This document shows, one piece after another, positions 1-6,885 of a DNA stretch of 54,685 bases. Origin of the DNA: Anaerolineae bacterium CG2_30_57_67 (GTDB lineage: Bacteria > Chloroflexota > Anaerolineae > Anaerolineales > Villigracilaceae); the NCBI GenBank assembly GCA_001872455.1, contig MNXJ01000052.1, positions 1 through 54,685 on the forward strand, given 5' to 3'. How positions within the stretch are numbered: position 1 is the stretch's first letter; each line of letters starts with the position of its first letter. The notes beneath the pieces are model-generated. The model made no database searches. It was not told where the DNA came from and was given only the letters and a program-made list of their open reading frames with translations. The position numbers were made by a program, and so were the translations under genes.

Positions 1-35
1 TGAAATTTTAGAGCCGTTTGATAGGCACTGAACAG

Positions 36-146
36 ATAAGAACCCGTCCAAAAGATTGGCAAAATGGGCAGCCAACGGTGGCGCAAATCTGCGATTTGCG
101 CGGGTCTTGCTCCACCTGCCCCGTTTTTCGGATAGACTCTAAAAAA
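36..146 (+). repeat. MITE-like dispersed repeat, copy 1
   Basis: This stretch aligns with 44284-44438. Both begin with ATAAGAACC, share GATTGGCAAAAT, share the palindrome-bearing GGCGCAAATCTG(C/T)GATTTGCGC segment, then CTTGC(T/C)CCACCTGCC, and end in TTTTTCGGAT(A/G)GAC(T/C)CTAAA. The ends are imperfect inverted repeats of each other (ATCCGAAAA-type against TTTTCGGAT), clearer in copy 2. This copy is shorter than copy 2 in its left half. No coding capacity is seen, so a non-autonomous miniature element is the best reading. Confidence 0.6.
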
Positions 147-166
147 TGGCGTCAGCCAAATTTCAG

Positions 167-184
167 CACGACATAAATGTCGTG
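167..184. repeat. Palindrome of the GCGACAT family, copy 1
   Basis: CACGACAT, two spacer bases, then ATGTCGTG: an 8-bp perfect inverted repeat. It is followed by GTGCTACGG, which matches the flank of the related copies at 25041 and 48040 (GCGACAT...GTCGCGCTACG type). It is non-coding, and its function is unknown. Confidence 0.55.
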
Positions 185-375
185 TGCTACGGTGTATCGC
201 GTAACATCAGGTGGTTAAATTAGCAGTGATGCGAATTTTGCACATAACTCCACTGCAAAAAGAAAATCTTACTGCAAAGACGCAGAGAACGCAGAAATTC
301 TTCGCTTTTCCAGAAGCAAATCGGCGTTTTTTGTTAAACCAATTTGTTAACTTTATCGCAGTTTCGAGAAAAGAA

Positions 376-414
376 TGTTAAAACTCTTGACAAATACTAA
401 CCAGGTGTTATCAT
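376..414 (+). promoter_or_regulatory. Promoter of the ROK gene with overlapping operator
   Basis: TTGACA (387-392), a 16-base spacer and TATCAT (409-414) form a strong sigma-70-type promoter; transcription should begin near 421, giving a leader of about 34 bases. The 17-bp imperfect palindrome TGTTAAAACTCTTGACA (376-392) covers the -35 box, the usual place for a repressor site. An almost identical sequence recurs at 490-506. An AGGA ribosome-binding sequence lies at 443-446. Confidence 0.75.
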
Positions 415-454
415 AAAGGTTGTCAAAACAGCACTTTTCCCCAGGATAACCGTC

Positions 455-1699
455 TTGAGCCAATTTTTATGGCCTACACCGATACAGAATGTTAAAAATC
501 TTAACAAACATGCCGTCCTGGATTTAATTCGTTTCACGCCGGGCGGAATTTCGCGCGCCGAACTGGCCCAACGCATGGACTTGAGCCGCGCGGCCATGAC
601 CGCCATCGTCAACGACCTGCTGGAGAGCGCCATCGTCCGCGAAACAGAATCGCACAGTAAGCAGAGCGGCCGCCCCCCCATCATTCTCGAAATCAACCCT
701 GCACGCGGCCACGTCATCGGCATTGACATGGGCGTCACACACTTAACCATCGCGCTTTCAAATTTTGCCGCGCAAGTGTTGGATGAAATCGAAATTCCCT
801 TCGATATTACCCAAGGGCCCGAACCCTGCCTGGCGCAGGCCGAAGCCCTGCTGACCGAATTACTTGAAAAGAACGACCTGAACATTGAAAAAATCATGTC
901 GCTTGGCATTGGCGTTCCCGGCCCCATCGTTAGCGAAGAGGGCATGGTGATTGCGCCGCCCGTAATGCCCGGCTGGGACGGCTACCCGATTCGCAAGCAA
1001 ATTCAGGCCTACTGGAGTATTCCTGTTTCCCTCAATAACGATGCAGAACTAGGTGCGCTGGGCGAATGGGCCTACGGCGCTGGGCGCGGCGAGAGCCACC
1101 TGGCCTACATCAAAGTTGGCTCGGGCGTCGGTGCGGGGCTGTTGCTAAACGGCCAAATTTATCAGGGCTCGACCGGCTCGGCTGGTGAAATCGGCCATTT
1201 GACGGTAGACGAAAACGGCCCGGCCTGCGATTGTGGCAACACCGGCTGCCTGGAAGCCGTTGCTGGCGGCAAAGCGATTGCCCGCCAGGGGCGCGAGGCC
1301 ATCCAAAAAGGTCAGCGCACGCTACTTTCCAGCATGGGGCCAATTGAAGAATTGACCGCGCGCGATGTGGCCGTCGCCGCGCGGCGCGGCGACTTGGTAT
1401 CACAACAAATCATCACCCGCGCTGGAAGTTATCTGGGCATTGCCATTGCGGGTCTGGTCAACCTTTTCAACCCACGCATGGTTGTCGTTGGCGGCGGCGT
1501 TTCGCAGGCAGGCGATTTACTGCTTCAGCCCATCCGCGACACCATTCAGCGCCGCTCGCTGCCCGGCGCGGCAAAAACCGTCAAAATCAATACAGCAATT
1601 TTGCGCCGCCGCTCGTCGAGCATGGGCGCTGTCGTTCAGGCATTATCCAATGCGCTTCATCAATTTGCGGAAAAGAAGGGAGGGGAAAGTCTTCTGTAG
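455..1699 (+). CDS. ROK-family (NagC/XylR-type) transcriptional repressor
   Basis: A 414-residue ROK protein. Residues about 15-60 form a winged helix-turn-helix (ISRAELAQRM then LSRAAMTAIVNDL). The ROK sugar-kinase-like domain follows, with the phosphate-binding IGIDMG near residue 90, LGIGVPGP, and the zinc motif CDCGNTGCLE. Such proteins bind operators and release them when a sugar binds. I chose the TTG at 455 because AGGA lies 8 bases upstream, the promoter is just before it, and nearby ATGs are out of frame. It is the first gene of a maltodextrin locus, which suggests a glucose- or maltose-related inducer (inference). The two operator copies suggest autoregulation. It could retain sugar-kinase activity, but the N-terminal DNA-binding domain argues for a regulator. 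Confidence 0.92.
   Translation: MSQFLWPTPIQNVKNLNKHAVLDLIRFTPGGISRAELAQRMDLSRAAMTAIVNDLLESAIVRETESHSKQSGRPPIILEINPARGHVIGIDMGVTHLTIALSNFAAQVLDEIEIPFDITQGPEPCLAQAEALLTELLEKNDLNIEKIMSLGIGVPGPIVSEEGMVIAPPVMPGWDGYPIRKQIQAYWSIPVSLNNDAELGALGEWAYGAGRGESHLAYIKVGSGVGAGLLLNGQIYQGSTGSAGEIGHLTVDENGPACDCGNTGCLEAVAGGKAIARQGREAIQKGQRTLLSSMGPIEELTARDVAVAARRGDLVSQQIITRAGSYLGIAIAGLVNLFNPRMVVVGGGVSQAGDLLLQPIRDTIQRRSLPGAAKTVKINTAILRRRSSSMGAVVQALSNALHQFAEKKGGESLL
490..506. promoter_or_regulatory. Second ROK operator copy, inside the coding start
   Basis: TGTTAAAAATCTTAACA is a perfect 6-bp inverted repeat with a 5-base centre. It differs from the promoter-proximal site at 376-392 at two positions. It lies within codons 12-18 of the ROK gene, 114 bases downstream of the first site. 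Paired sites like this fit repression by a dimer or tetramer with looping (inference). The reading frame here encodes part of the conserved NVKNLNKHA start of ROK proteins, so the codons themselves constrain the sequence. Confidence 0.6.
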
Positions 1700-1805
1700 G
1701 TTCGCCCAACCCGGTGTTCCCACGGAATGCGTTCACCCCCTTTTTTTGACCAAGACAGAGACATCCCGTGAGGTGTCTCCAAATTTTCTACAAGGAGAAA
1801 GAGAA

Positions 1806-3038
1806 ATGAAGAAAAACCTGCTTGCCGCAATCAGCCTGCTGCTGATTGCCACCTTCGTCCTGGCTGCCTGCGGCCCTGCCGCGACTGCCACGACGGAAGC
1901 CCCTGTGGCGGCAACCGAAGCGCCCGTTGTTGAACCCACCGTCGCCCCCGCTGCCGAACCCATCGAAGTGACCTTCTGGCACGCCTACGGCACCGGCTCT
2001 ACCGAAGAAGCCACCCTGACCAAGATTTTGGACCAGGCTGCCATTGACCTGCCCCAGTACAAAATCAGCGTCTTGCAGGTGCCGTTCAACGACATCTACA
2101 ACAAGTACCGCACCGACGTTGCTGCTGGCGGCGGACCAGACATGTTCATCGCCCCGAACGACTCGCTGGGTGACGATGCCCGCGCCGGCCTCATCGCCGA
2201 CATCACCGACCTGGCCGCTGGCAAACTGGGCGACTACTCCCAGATTTCCATTGACGGCATGAGCGTTGAAGGCAAGCTGTATGGTCTTCCCGAATCCCTC
2301 AAGGCTGTCGCCTTCTGGTACAACAAGTCCATGCTGCCCGAAGCCCCCAAGACCACCGATGAACTGAAGGCCCTCATGGAAGGCGGCACCGCCGTCTCCA
2401 TCAGCTACGGCTGCTACCACCACTTCGGCTTCTTCAGCGCCTTCGGCGGCAAAGTCTTCGACGAGAGCTGGAAAGTCGTCGCCGACCAGGGCACTGGCGT
2501 CACCGATGCCATGACCTACCTCAACGACTTGTATCAGATTTCGGACAAGAACGGCTGGCCGAAGAATGATGGCGATGGCTTGGCTCCCTTCACCGAAGGC
2601 AAAGTTGCCGCCATCACCAACGGTAACTGGGCCATGGGCGACTACAAGAAAGCCCTCGGCGACAACCTGGCTGTGGCTCCGCTCCCCGCTGGCCCTGCCG
2701 GCCCCGCCACCCCCCTGCTCGGCGTGGATGGCTTCTACTTCAACCCGAACAGCGCCAACCAGGCCGCTGCCCTCGAAGTTGCCATGTACCTGAGCAACAA
2801 AGCCAACGCGACCCTGATGATGAATGAAGCTGGTCACGTTCCTGCCAACAACACCGTCGAAGTGACCGACCCGCTCATCCAGGGCCTGCTCGATGGCTTC
2901 GCCAATGGCTACGTCCGCCCGCAGGTTCCGCAACTGGGCCTGTACTGGTCGAACTTCTGCGGCACCGATGATGTCTTCAAGGGCGTCACCTCGGCTGCAG
3001 ACTGGGTCACCGCTGCGACCGCCAACGCCAACAAGTAA
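1806..3038 (+). CDS. Sugar-binding lipoprotein of an ABC transporter (maltose/maltodextrin type)
   Basis: A 410-residue extracellular solute-binding protein of family 1. The N-terminus is a lipoprotein signal (MKKNLLAAISLLLIATF, then VLAACG with the lipidated cysteine), followed by a Thr/Ala/Glu-rich linker and the binding domain starting at VTFWHAYG. PDMFIAPND and NGNWAMGDY are typical of MalE-like proteins. The ATG at 1806 is preceded by AAGGAG about 8 bases upstream and gives a perfect signal peptide, so the longer in-frame extension is rejected. Two permeases and two amylases follow, which points to malto-oligosaccharides as ligand (inference). A strong hairpin directly after the gene probably protects its mRNA end so that the binding protein is made in excess. 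Confidence 0.9.
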   Translation: MKKNLLAAISLLLIATFVLAACGPAATATTEAPVAATEAPVVEPTVAPAAEPIEVTFWHAYGTGSTEEATLTKILDQAAIDLPQYKISVLQVPFNDIYNKYRTDVAAGGGPDMFIAPNDSLGDDARAGLIADITDLAAGKLGDYSQISIDGMSVEGKLYGLPESLKAVAFWYNKSMLPEAPKTTDELKALMEGGTAVSISYGCYHHFGFFSAFGGKVFDESWKVVADQGTGVTDAMTYLNDLYQISDKNGWPKNDGDGLAPFTEGKVAAITNGNWAMGDYKKALGDNLAVAPLPAGPAGPATPLLGVDGFYFNPNSANQAAALEVAMYLSNKANATLMMNEAGHVPANNTVEVTDPLIQGLLDGFANGYVRPQVPQLGLYWSNFCGTDDVFKGVTSAADWVTAATANANK

Positions 3039-3053
3039 TCCCAAGCGCTAAAA

Positions 3054-3091
3054 AAGAAGGCGAACAGGAACTCACCCCTGTTCGCCTTCTT
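3054..3091 (+). promoter_or_regulatory. Intercistronic hairpin after the binding-protein gene
   Basis: A perfect 15-bp stem (3054-3068 with 3077-3091, AAGAAGGCGAACAGG and its complement) closes an 8-base loop. No T-run follows, only CCTCTCTCG, so this is a weak terminator at best. Its place between the binding-protein and permease genes matches the mRNA-stabilising palindromes known between malE and malF in enterobacteria. A part-terminator role is possible. Confidence 0.75.
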
Positions 3092-3123
3092 CCTCTCTCG
3101 AACTTCTCACAAGGAGTTTTGCC

Positions 3124-4149
3124 ATGGCTGTCTTGAGCGCAAGTACTGGTGCAGGCAAACAAAAGAAGGCATCAAATTTTCGGCGGGCTTCATTGCCCTA
3201 TTTGTACCTGGTACCGGCTTTTCTATTAATGGGGGTCATTACATTCTACCCTCTGGTTTATCAAGTCATCATCTCTTTCACCAATTTTGAAACCAAGCAC
3301 CTGCTCAAGCAACTGGCAGACCCCACCCTCAAATTTATCGGATTCAAAAACTACATAGACATCATCACCGGGGCGCTGCCAGTCCAAAACTTTGCGTTTT
3401 TTCGGGTGCTGGTCTACAACTTTTGGTGGGCTATCAGCAATGTCGCCGTCCACGTCCCGGCGGGCGTATTGATTGCCGTCCTGCTCAACACGCAGGGGCT
3501 GTGGTTCAAGCGCATCTATCGCGCCATGTACATTCTGCCAGTTGTCATCCCGCCCGTAGTCATCGCCGCCGTCTGGCGCAACATTTTTGATGAACAATAC
3601 GGCGCGATGAATCAACTGCTCAACAGCATCGCCCCGCTGCTGGGTTACAAAGAACTGATCAGCATTGGCTGGCTAACGGACTACACCTTCCCCATTCCGT
3701 GGCTGTTACCCACCGGTCCGCTGCCGTTGGCCTATTACGCCATGATGATTGCCAACTTCTGGCTGGGCTGGCCGTTTATGACGATGGTCGCCACCGGCGC
3801 GCTGCAATCCATCCCCAAAGATTTGTATGAAGCGGCCTCGATTGATGGCGCCTCCGCGCAACAGCAATTTTGGAACATCACCGTTCCGCTGCTGCGCCCA
3901 GCCATGATTCCCGCCGCCGTGTACGGCTTCACCATGTCGTTCAACCTGTTTGCTTTTGTCTACTTTATGACCGGCGGCGGCCCGGCCCGCACCACCGAAA
4001 TTCTGGTCACCTTCGCCTACGACCTGGTGCGCAACCTGCGCCTGTTTGGCGTCGCCGCCGCTTTCGCCGTCATCGTCTTCTTCGTCGCGCTGACCGTTTT
4101 CCTGGTCACCAACCGCATCACCGGCGCCACCGAATCATACGAGGGCTAA
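3124..4149 (+). CDS. ABC sugar permease, MalF/UgpA type
   Basis: A 341-residue inner-membrane permease. After a short basic N-terminus the first membrane segment is at about residues 27-47 (YLYLVPAFLLMGVITFYPLV). Further hydrophobic segments follow, and the EAA loop (YEAASIDGASAQQQF...VPLLRP) lies in the last third; this loop docks the ATP-binding subunit. An AAGGAG lies 7-8 bases before ATG 3124. It pairs with the next gene, 3 bases downstream, as the two halves of the channel. It lacks the large periplasmic P2 loop of enteric MalF and is therefore closer to the shorter UgpA/LacF-type subunits. Confidence 0.9.
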   Translation: MAVLSASTGAGKQKKASNFRRASLPYLYLVPAFLLMGVITFYPLVYQVIISFTNFETKHLLKQLADPTLKFIGFKNYIDIITGALPVQNFAFFRVLVYNFWWAISNVAVHVPAGVLIAVLLNTQGLWFKRIYRAMYILPVVIPPVVIAAVWRNIFDEQYGAMNQLLNSIAPLLGYKELISIGWLTDYTFPIPWLLPTGPLPLAYYAMMIANFWLGWPFMTMVATGALQSIPKDLYEAASIDGASAQQQFWNITVPLLRPAMIPAAVYGFTMSFNLFAFVYFMTGGGPARTTEILVTFAYDLVRNLRLFGVAAAFAVIVFFVALTVFLVTNRITGATESYEG

Positions 4150-4152
4150 ACC

Positions 4153-5163
4153 ATGACCACCCAATCGCAAACCCAAAAGCAAAACCCCATCGTCCGCTTT
4201 TTCAACATGAACACCTCCGGCGAAGTCGGCGGGCGCAAACTTCCCCTGTGGCGACAAATGCTGTTGCAGTTGCTCACATTTCTCATTTTGGCAGAAGTGA
4301 TGTTCCCAATCATGTACATCGTCACCCTGTCACTCAGTTCCAAAACCACCCGCCCCTCCAGCCTGCAGCTTTTCCCGACCGAATTTTCCTTCGGCGCTTA
4401 CCAGCAAGTCGTAGACCACCCCACCGCCAACCCGGTCAGCTTTCTCGAACTCTTGCGCAACAGCTTTCTGCTCTCCTTTGGCGTTGGCTTTATCGCCCTG
4501 CTGGTCGCCGTCACCGCCGCCTACGCCTTCTCGCGCTTCAAATTCAAAATGCGCCAGGTGCTGATGGTCATGGTTTTCATTCCCCTGCTCATGCCAGCCA
4601 TCGGCCTCGCCACCCCACTCTACCTGCTGATGAACCAATTCCGCATTGTGGATTGTGGCAAGGGCCAAACCGCCCTCGCTCCCATCACCACCTGTGACCA
4701 GACCAAGGGCAAAATCATCTTCAATCTGCGCGACTCTCTGCTCGGCGTCGGCATTGCCATGACCGCCGGAGCCCTGCCCTTCGCCGTCTGGAATCTCAAA
4801 GGCTACCTCGACACCATCCCCAAAGAATTGGAAGAAGCCGCCGCCATTGACGGCGCCGACCCCAATCAAATTTTCTTTTTGATTGTTCTCCCCCTGGCGA
4901 TTCCCCAACTGGCAGTCACTTTCTTCCTCGGCTTCATCGGCCACTGGCAAGAATTCGCCCTACCCTGGCTCTTCCTCAGCAAACCGGGCGATTACACCCT
5001 GGCGATGACCCTCTACAACATGCAAGGCCAATACGCCAACGCCATCCCCTGGAACCGCTTCTCAGCCTTCGCCATCATCGTCGCCCTGCCGGTCGCCATC
5101 ATCTACATCGCCCTGCAAAAATATATCGTCGGCGGCCTGACCACCGGCGGCGTCAAGGGCTAA
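4153..5163 (+). CDS. ABC sugar permease, MalG/UgpE type, with an inserted Cys-pair loop
   Basis: A 336-residue partner permease. It has an N-terminal membrane segment at about residues 37-55, several further segments, and an EAA loop (EEAAAIDGADPNQIFF...LPLAIPQ). It starts 3 bases after the preceding gene, in the same operon. Oddity: between two membrane segments there is an extra hydrophilic loop of about 25 residues, DCGKGQTALAPITTCDQTKG, where MalG-type proteins usually carry a short turn. It contains two cysteines 14 residues apart that could form a disulfide if the loop is outside. No ABC ATPase follows, so a shared MsmX/UgpC-type ATPase elsewhere must drive the transporter (inference). 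Confidence 0.88.
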   Translation: MTTQSQTQKQNPIVRFFNMNTSGEVGGRKLPLWRQMLLQLLTFLILAEVMFPIMYIVTLSLSSKTTRPSSLQLFPTEFSFGAYQQVVDHPTANPVSFLELLRNSFLLSFGVGFIALLVAVTAAYAFSRFKFKMRQVLMVMVFIPLLMPAIGLATPLYLLMNQFRIVDCGKGQTALAPITTCDQTKGKIIFNLRDSLLGVGIAMTAGALPFAVWNLKGYLDTIPKELEEAAAIDGADPNQIFFLIVLPLAIPQLAVTFFLGFIGHWQEFALPWLFLSKPGDYTLAMTLYNMQGQYANAIPWNRFSAFAIIVALPVAIIYIALQKYIVGGLTTGGVKG

Positions 5164-5180
5164 TTTCCCGTCACACCCTC

Positions 5181-5215
5181 ATCCCGAAGGCGCACAACCT
5201 TCGGGATATTTTTTT
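5181..5215 (+). terminator. Rho-independent terminator after the permease genes
   Basis: ATCCCGAAGG, loop CGCACAA, CCTTCGGGAT (10-bp perfect stem, 5181-5190 with 5198-5207), followed by ATTTTTTTCC. This separates the transporter genes from the amylase genes. The CCCGAAGG/CCTTCGGG stem is the same as that of the terminator at 10875-10899. Confidence 0.85.
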
Positions 5216-5219
5216 CCTT

Positions 5220-5225
5220 TATAAT
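5220..5225 (+). promoter_or_regulatory. TATAAT box just upstream of the amylase start
   Basis: A perfect TATAAT ends 11 bases before ATG 5237 and directly follows the terminator. No convincing -35 hexamer and no Shine-Dalgarno sequence are seen (AGCCAGCCAACATG). Transcription from this box would begin within a few bases of the start codon, giving an almost leaderless mRNA. Confidence 0.45.
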
Positions 5226-5236
5226 AGCCAGCCAAC

Positions 5237-6856
5237 ATGAAAACCTGGAAGAAAATTTCCCTGCTCTTTTTGATTTTCGCCCTGATGGCGGCCTGCGCCC
5301 CTTCAGCCACGACCTCCCCACAGACGGCCTCCCCCGCTCCGGCGGCGACGGCCACGCTTCAACCGCCGAGCCTGCCCTGGTGGCGCAAAGCCGTCTTCTA
5401 TGAAATTTTCGTCCGCTCCTTTCAAGACAGCAACGGCGACGGTATCGGCGATTTCAACGGCATCACCAACCGGCTCGATTATCTGCAAGACCTAGGCGTC
5501 ACCGCCCTGTGGCTGATGCCGATTAACCCCTCACCCTCCTATCACGGCTACGACGTGCTGAACTACTACGCCGTCAACCCGCAATATGGAACGATGGCAG
5601 ACTTCAAAAAACTGCTGGCCGAAGCCCACAAACGCGACATGCGCGTCATCATGGACTTGGTGCTTAATCACACCTCCAACCAGCATCCCTTTTTCGTCTC
5701 CGCCAACAGCGATGTCAACTCACCCTACCGCGATTTTTACCGCTGGGCCGCTACCTACCCCGGCACGCACTGGCACACCGGCAACACCGGTTTTTACTAC
5801 GGCTTTTTCTCCGACCGGATGCCCGACCTGAACTACGCCAACCCCGCCGTCACCACCCAAATAGAGCAAATGAGCGCCTTCTGGCTCGAAATGGGCGTGG
5901 ACGGTTTTCGTATTGACGCGGCCAAACACCTGGTGGAAGAAGGCGAAAAATTTGAAAATACCGTCTCCAATCACGCCTGGCTGAAAGGCTACTACGCCGC
6001 CATCAAAACCGACTTTCCCAACGCCTACACACTGGGCGAAATTTACGGCGCAGGCGCGCTCGTCAGCAAAATTTACCAGAACGAACTCGACCACATCTTC
6101 AATTTTGAAGTTGCCAGCGGTTCGGTCAACAGCGCCCTCGGCCAGGCCAATTCGGGCATCAACAGTGCCATCACCTTTGCCAAAAAAGACAATCCGCAGG
6201 GCGATTTTGCCACGTTTCTCACCAATCACGACCAGGAACGGGTGATGAGCACCCTGCGCGGCGACGTGAACAAAGCCAAAGTGGCCGCCGCCCTGCTGCT
6301 GACCGCGCCCGGCACGCCTTTTTTGTACTACGGCGAAGAAATCGGCATGACCGGCAAGAAGCCGGATGAATACATCCGCACCCCCATGCAGTGGGATGCC
6401 TCGCCCAACACCGGGTTCACCAGCGGCCAACCCTGGATTGAAATCAACGCCGATTTCGCCAGCGGGACGAATGTCGCCGCCGAACAGGCCGACCCGGCCT
6501 CGCTGTGGAATCTCTACCGGCAGTTGATTGCCCTGCGCCGGGCGCACCCCGCCCTGAGCATGGGCGACACGCTCTTGCCGGAAACCGCCAATCGGGGCGT
6601 GTACGCCCTGCTACGGGTTGATTCATTCAGCGGCGAAACGCTGCTGGCGCTGGTCAATCTGACGGGTGAGCCCATCAGCCAGTACGCGCTGTCTGCCAGC
6701 GGGCTGCCGCTGCCCGACGGCGAAGCCGCGCCGCAGACTCTCTTCGGCGGCGAAACTGCCGCGGGGGTAACCATCTCCGGCGGGGCGTTCCACGCCTGGC
6801 AGCCACTGGATTCTCTGCCGCCCTATGGAATTTTCATTTTTCAACTTTCCCGCTAA
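5237..6856 (+). CDS. Secreted GH13 alpha-amylase/alpha-glucosidase lipoprotein
   Basis: A 539-residue lipoprotein: signal peptide with lipobox LMAAC (Cys20), a Ser/Thr/Pro/Ala linker to about residue 46, then a GH13 (beta/alpha)8 barrel. The calcium-site motif NGDGIGDF lies near 66-73. Conserved regions are visible: DLVLNH (Asp140, His145), GFRID with nucleophile Asp227, GEIYG with acid/base Glu268, and TNHDQER with Asp332. All three catalytic carboxylates are present. The C-terminal beta domain begins near residue 440. It should be anchored outside the membrane and cut alpha-glucans into oligosaccharides for the upstream transporter (inference). Exact specificity (alpha-amylase or oligo-1,6-/alpha-glucosidase type) cannot be fixed. 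Confidence 0.9.
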   Translation: MKTWKKISLLFLIFALMAACAPSATTSPQTASPAPAATATLQPPSLPWWRKAVFYEIFVRSFQDSNGDGIGDFNGITNRLDYLQDLGVTALWLMPINPSPSYHGYDVLNYYAVNPQYGTMADFKKLLAEAHKRDMRVIMDLVLNHTSNQHPFFVSANSDVNSPYRDFYRWAATYPGTHWHTGNTGFYYGFFSDRMPDLNYANPAVTTQIEQMSAFWLEMGVDGFRIDAAKHLVEEGEKFENTVSNHAWLKGYYAAIKTDFPNAYTLGEIYGAGALVSKIYQNELDHIFNFEVASGSVNSALGQANSGINSAITFAKKDNPQGDFATFLTNHDQERVMSTLRGDVNKAKVAAALLLTAPGTPFLYYGEEIGMTGKKPDEYIRTPMQWDASPNTGFTSGQPWIEINADFASGTNVAAEQADPASLWNLYRQLIALRRAHPALSMGDTLLPETANRGVYALLRVDSFSGETLLALVNLTGEPISQYALSASGLPLPDGEAAPQTLFGGETAAGVTISGGAFHAWQPLDSLPPYGIFIFQLSR

Positions 6857-6885
6857 ACCACCCCATTTTCATCACAGAGAGCCAC

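Larger units (their letters stand above)
1..454. other. Gene-free leader region upstream of the ROK regulator
   Basis: No credible coding region is seen here on either strand. From left to right it holds a MITE-like repeat (36-146), a short palindrome built on ACGACAT/ATGTCGT (167-184), a stretch rich in GCAAAGACGCAGAGAACGC-like sequence (about 271-297) that resembles a widespread low-complexity intergenic repeat, and the promoter-operator of the ROK gene (376-414). The region is clearly more AT-rich than the genes that follow. Confidence 0.7.

Noticed and set aside
1700-1805. Separate promoter for the sugar-binding protein gene
   Set aside because: TTGACC at 1746 has no acceptable -10 box at the right distance; cotranscription with the ROK gene is simpler.
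1788-3044. 418-residue open frame on the - strand
   Set aside because: It is the complement of the sugar-binding lipoprotein gene; its composition (Gly/Val/Ala-rich) is that of a shadow frame and it lacks a ribosome-binding site.
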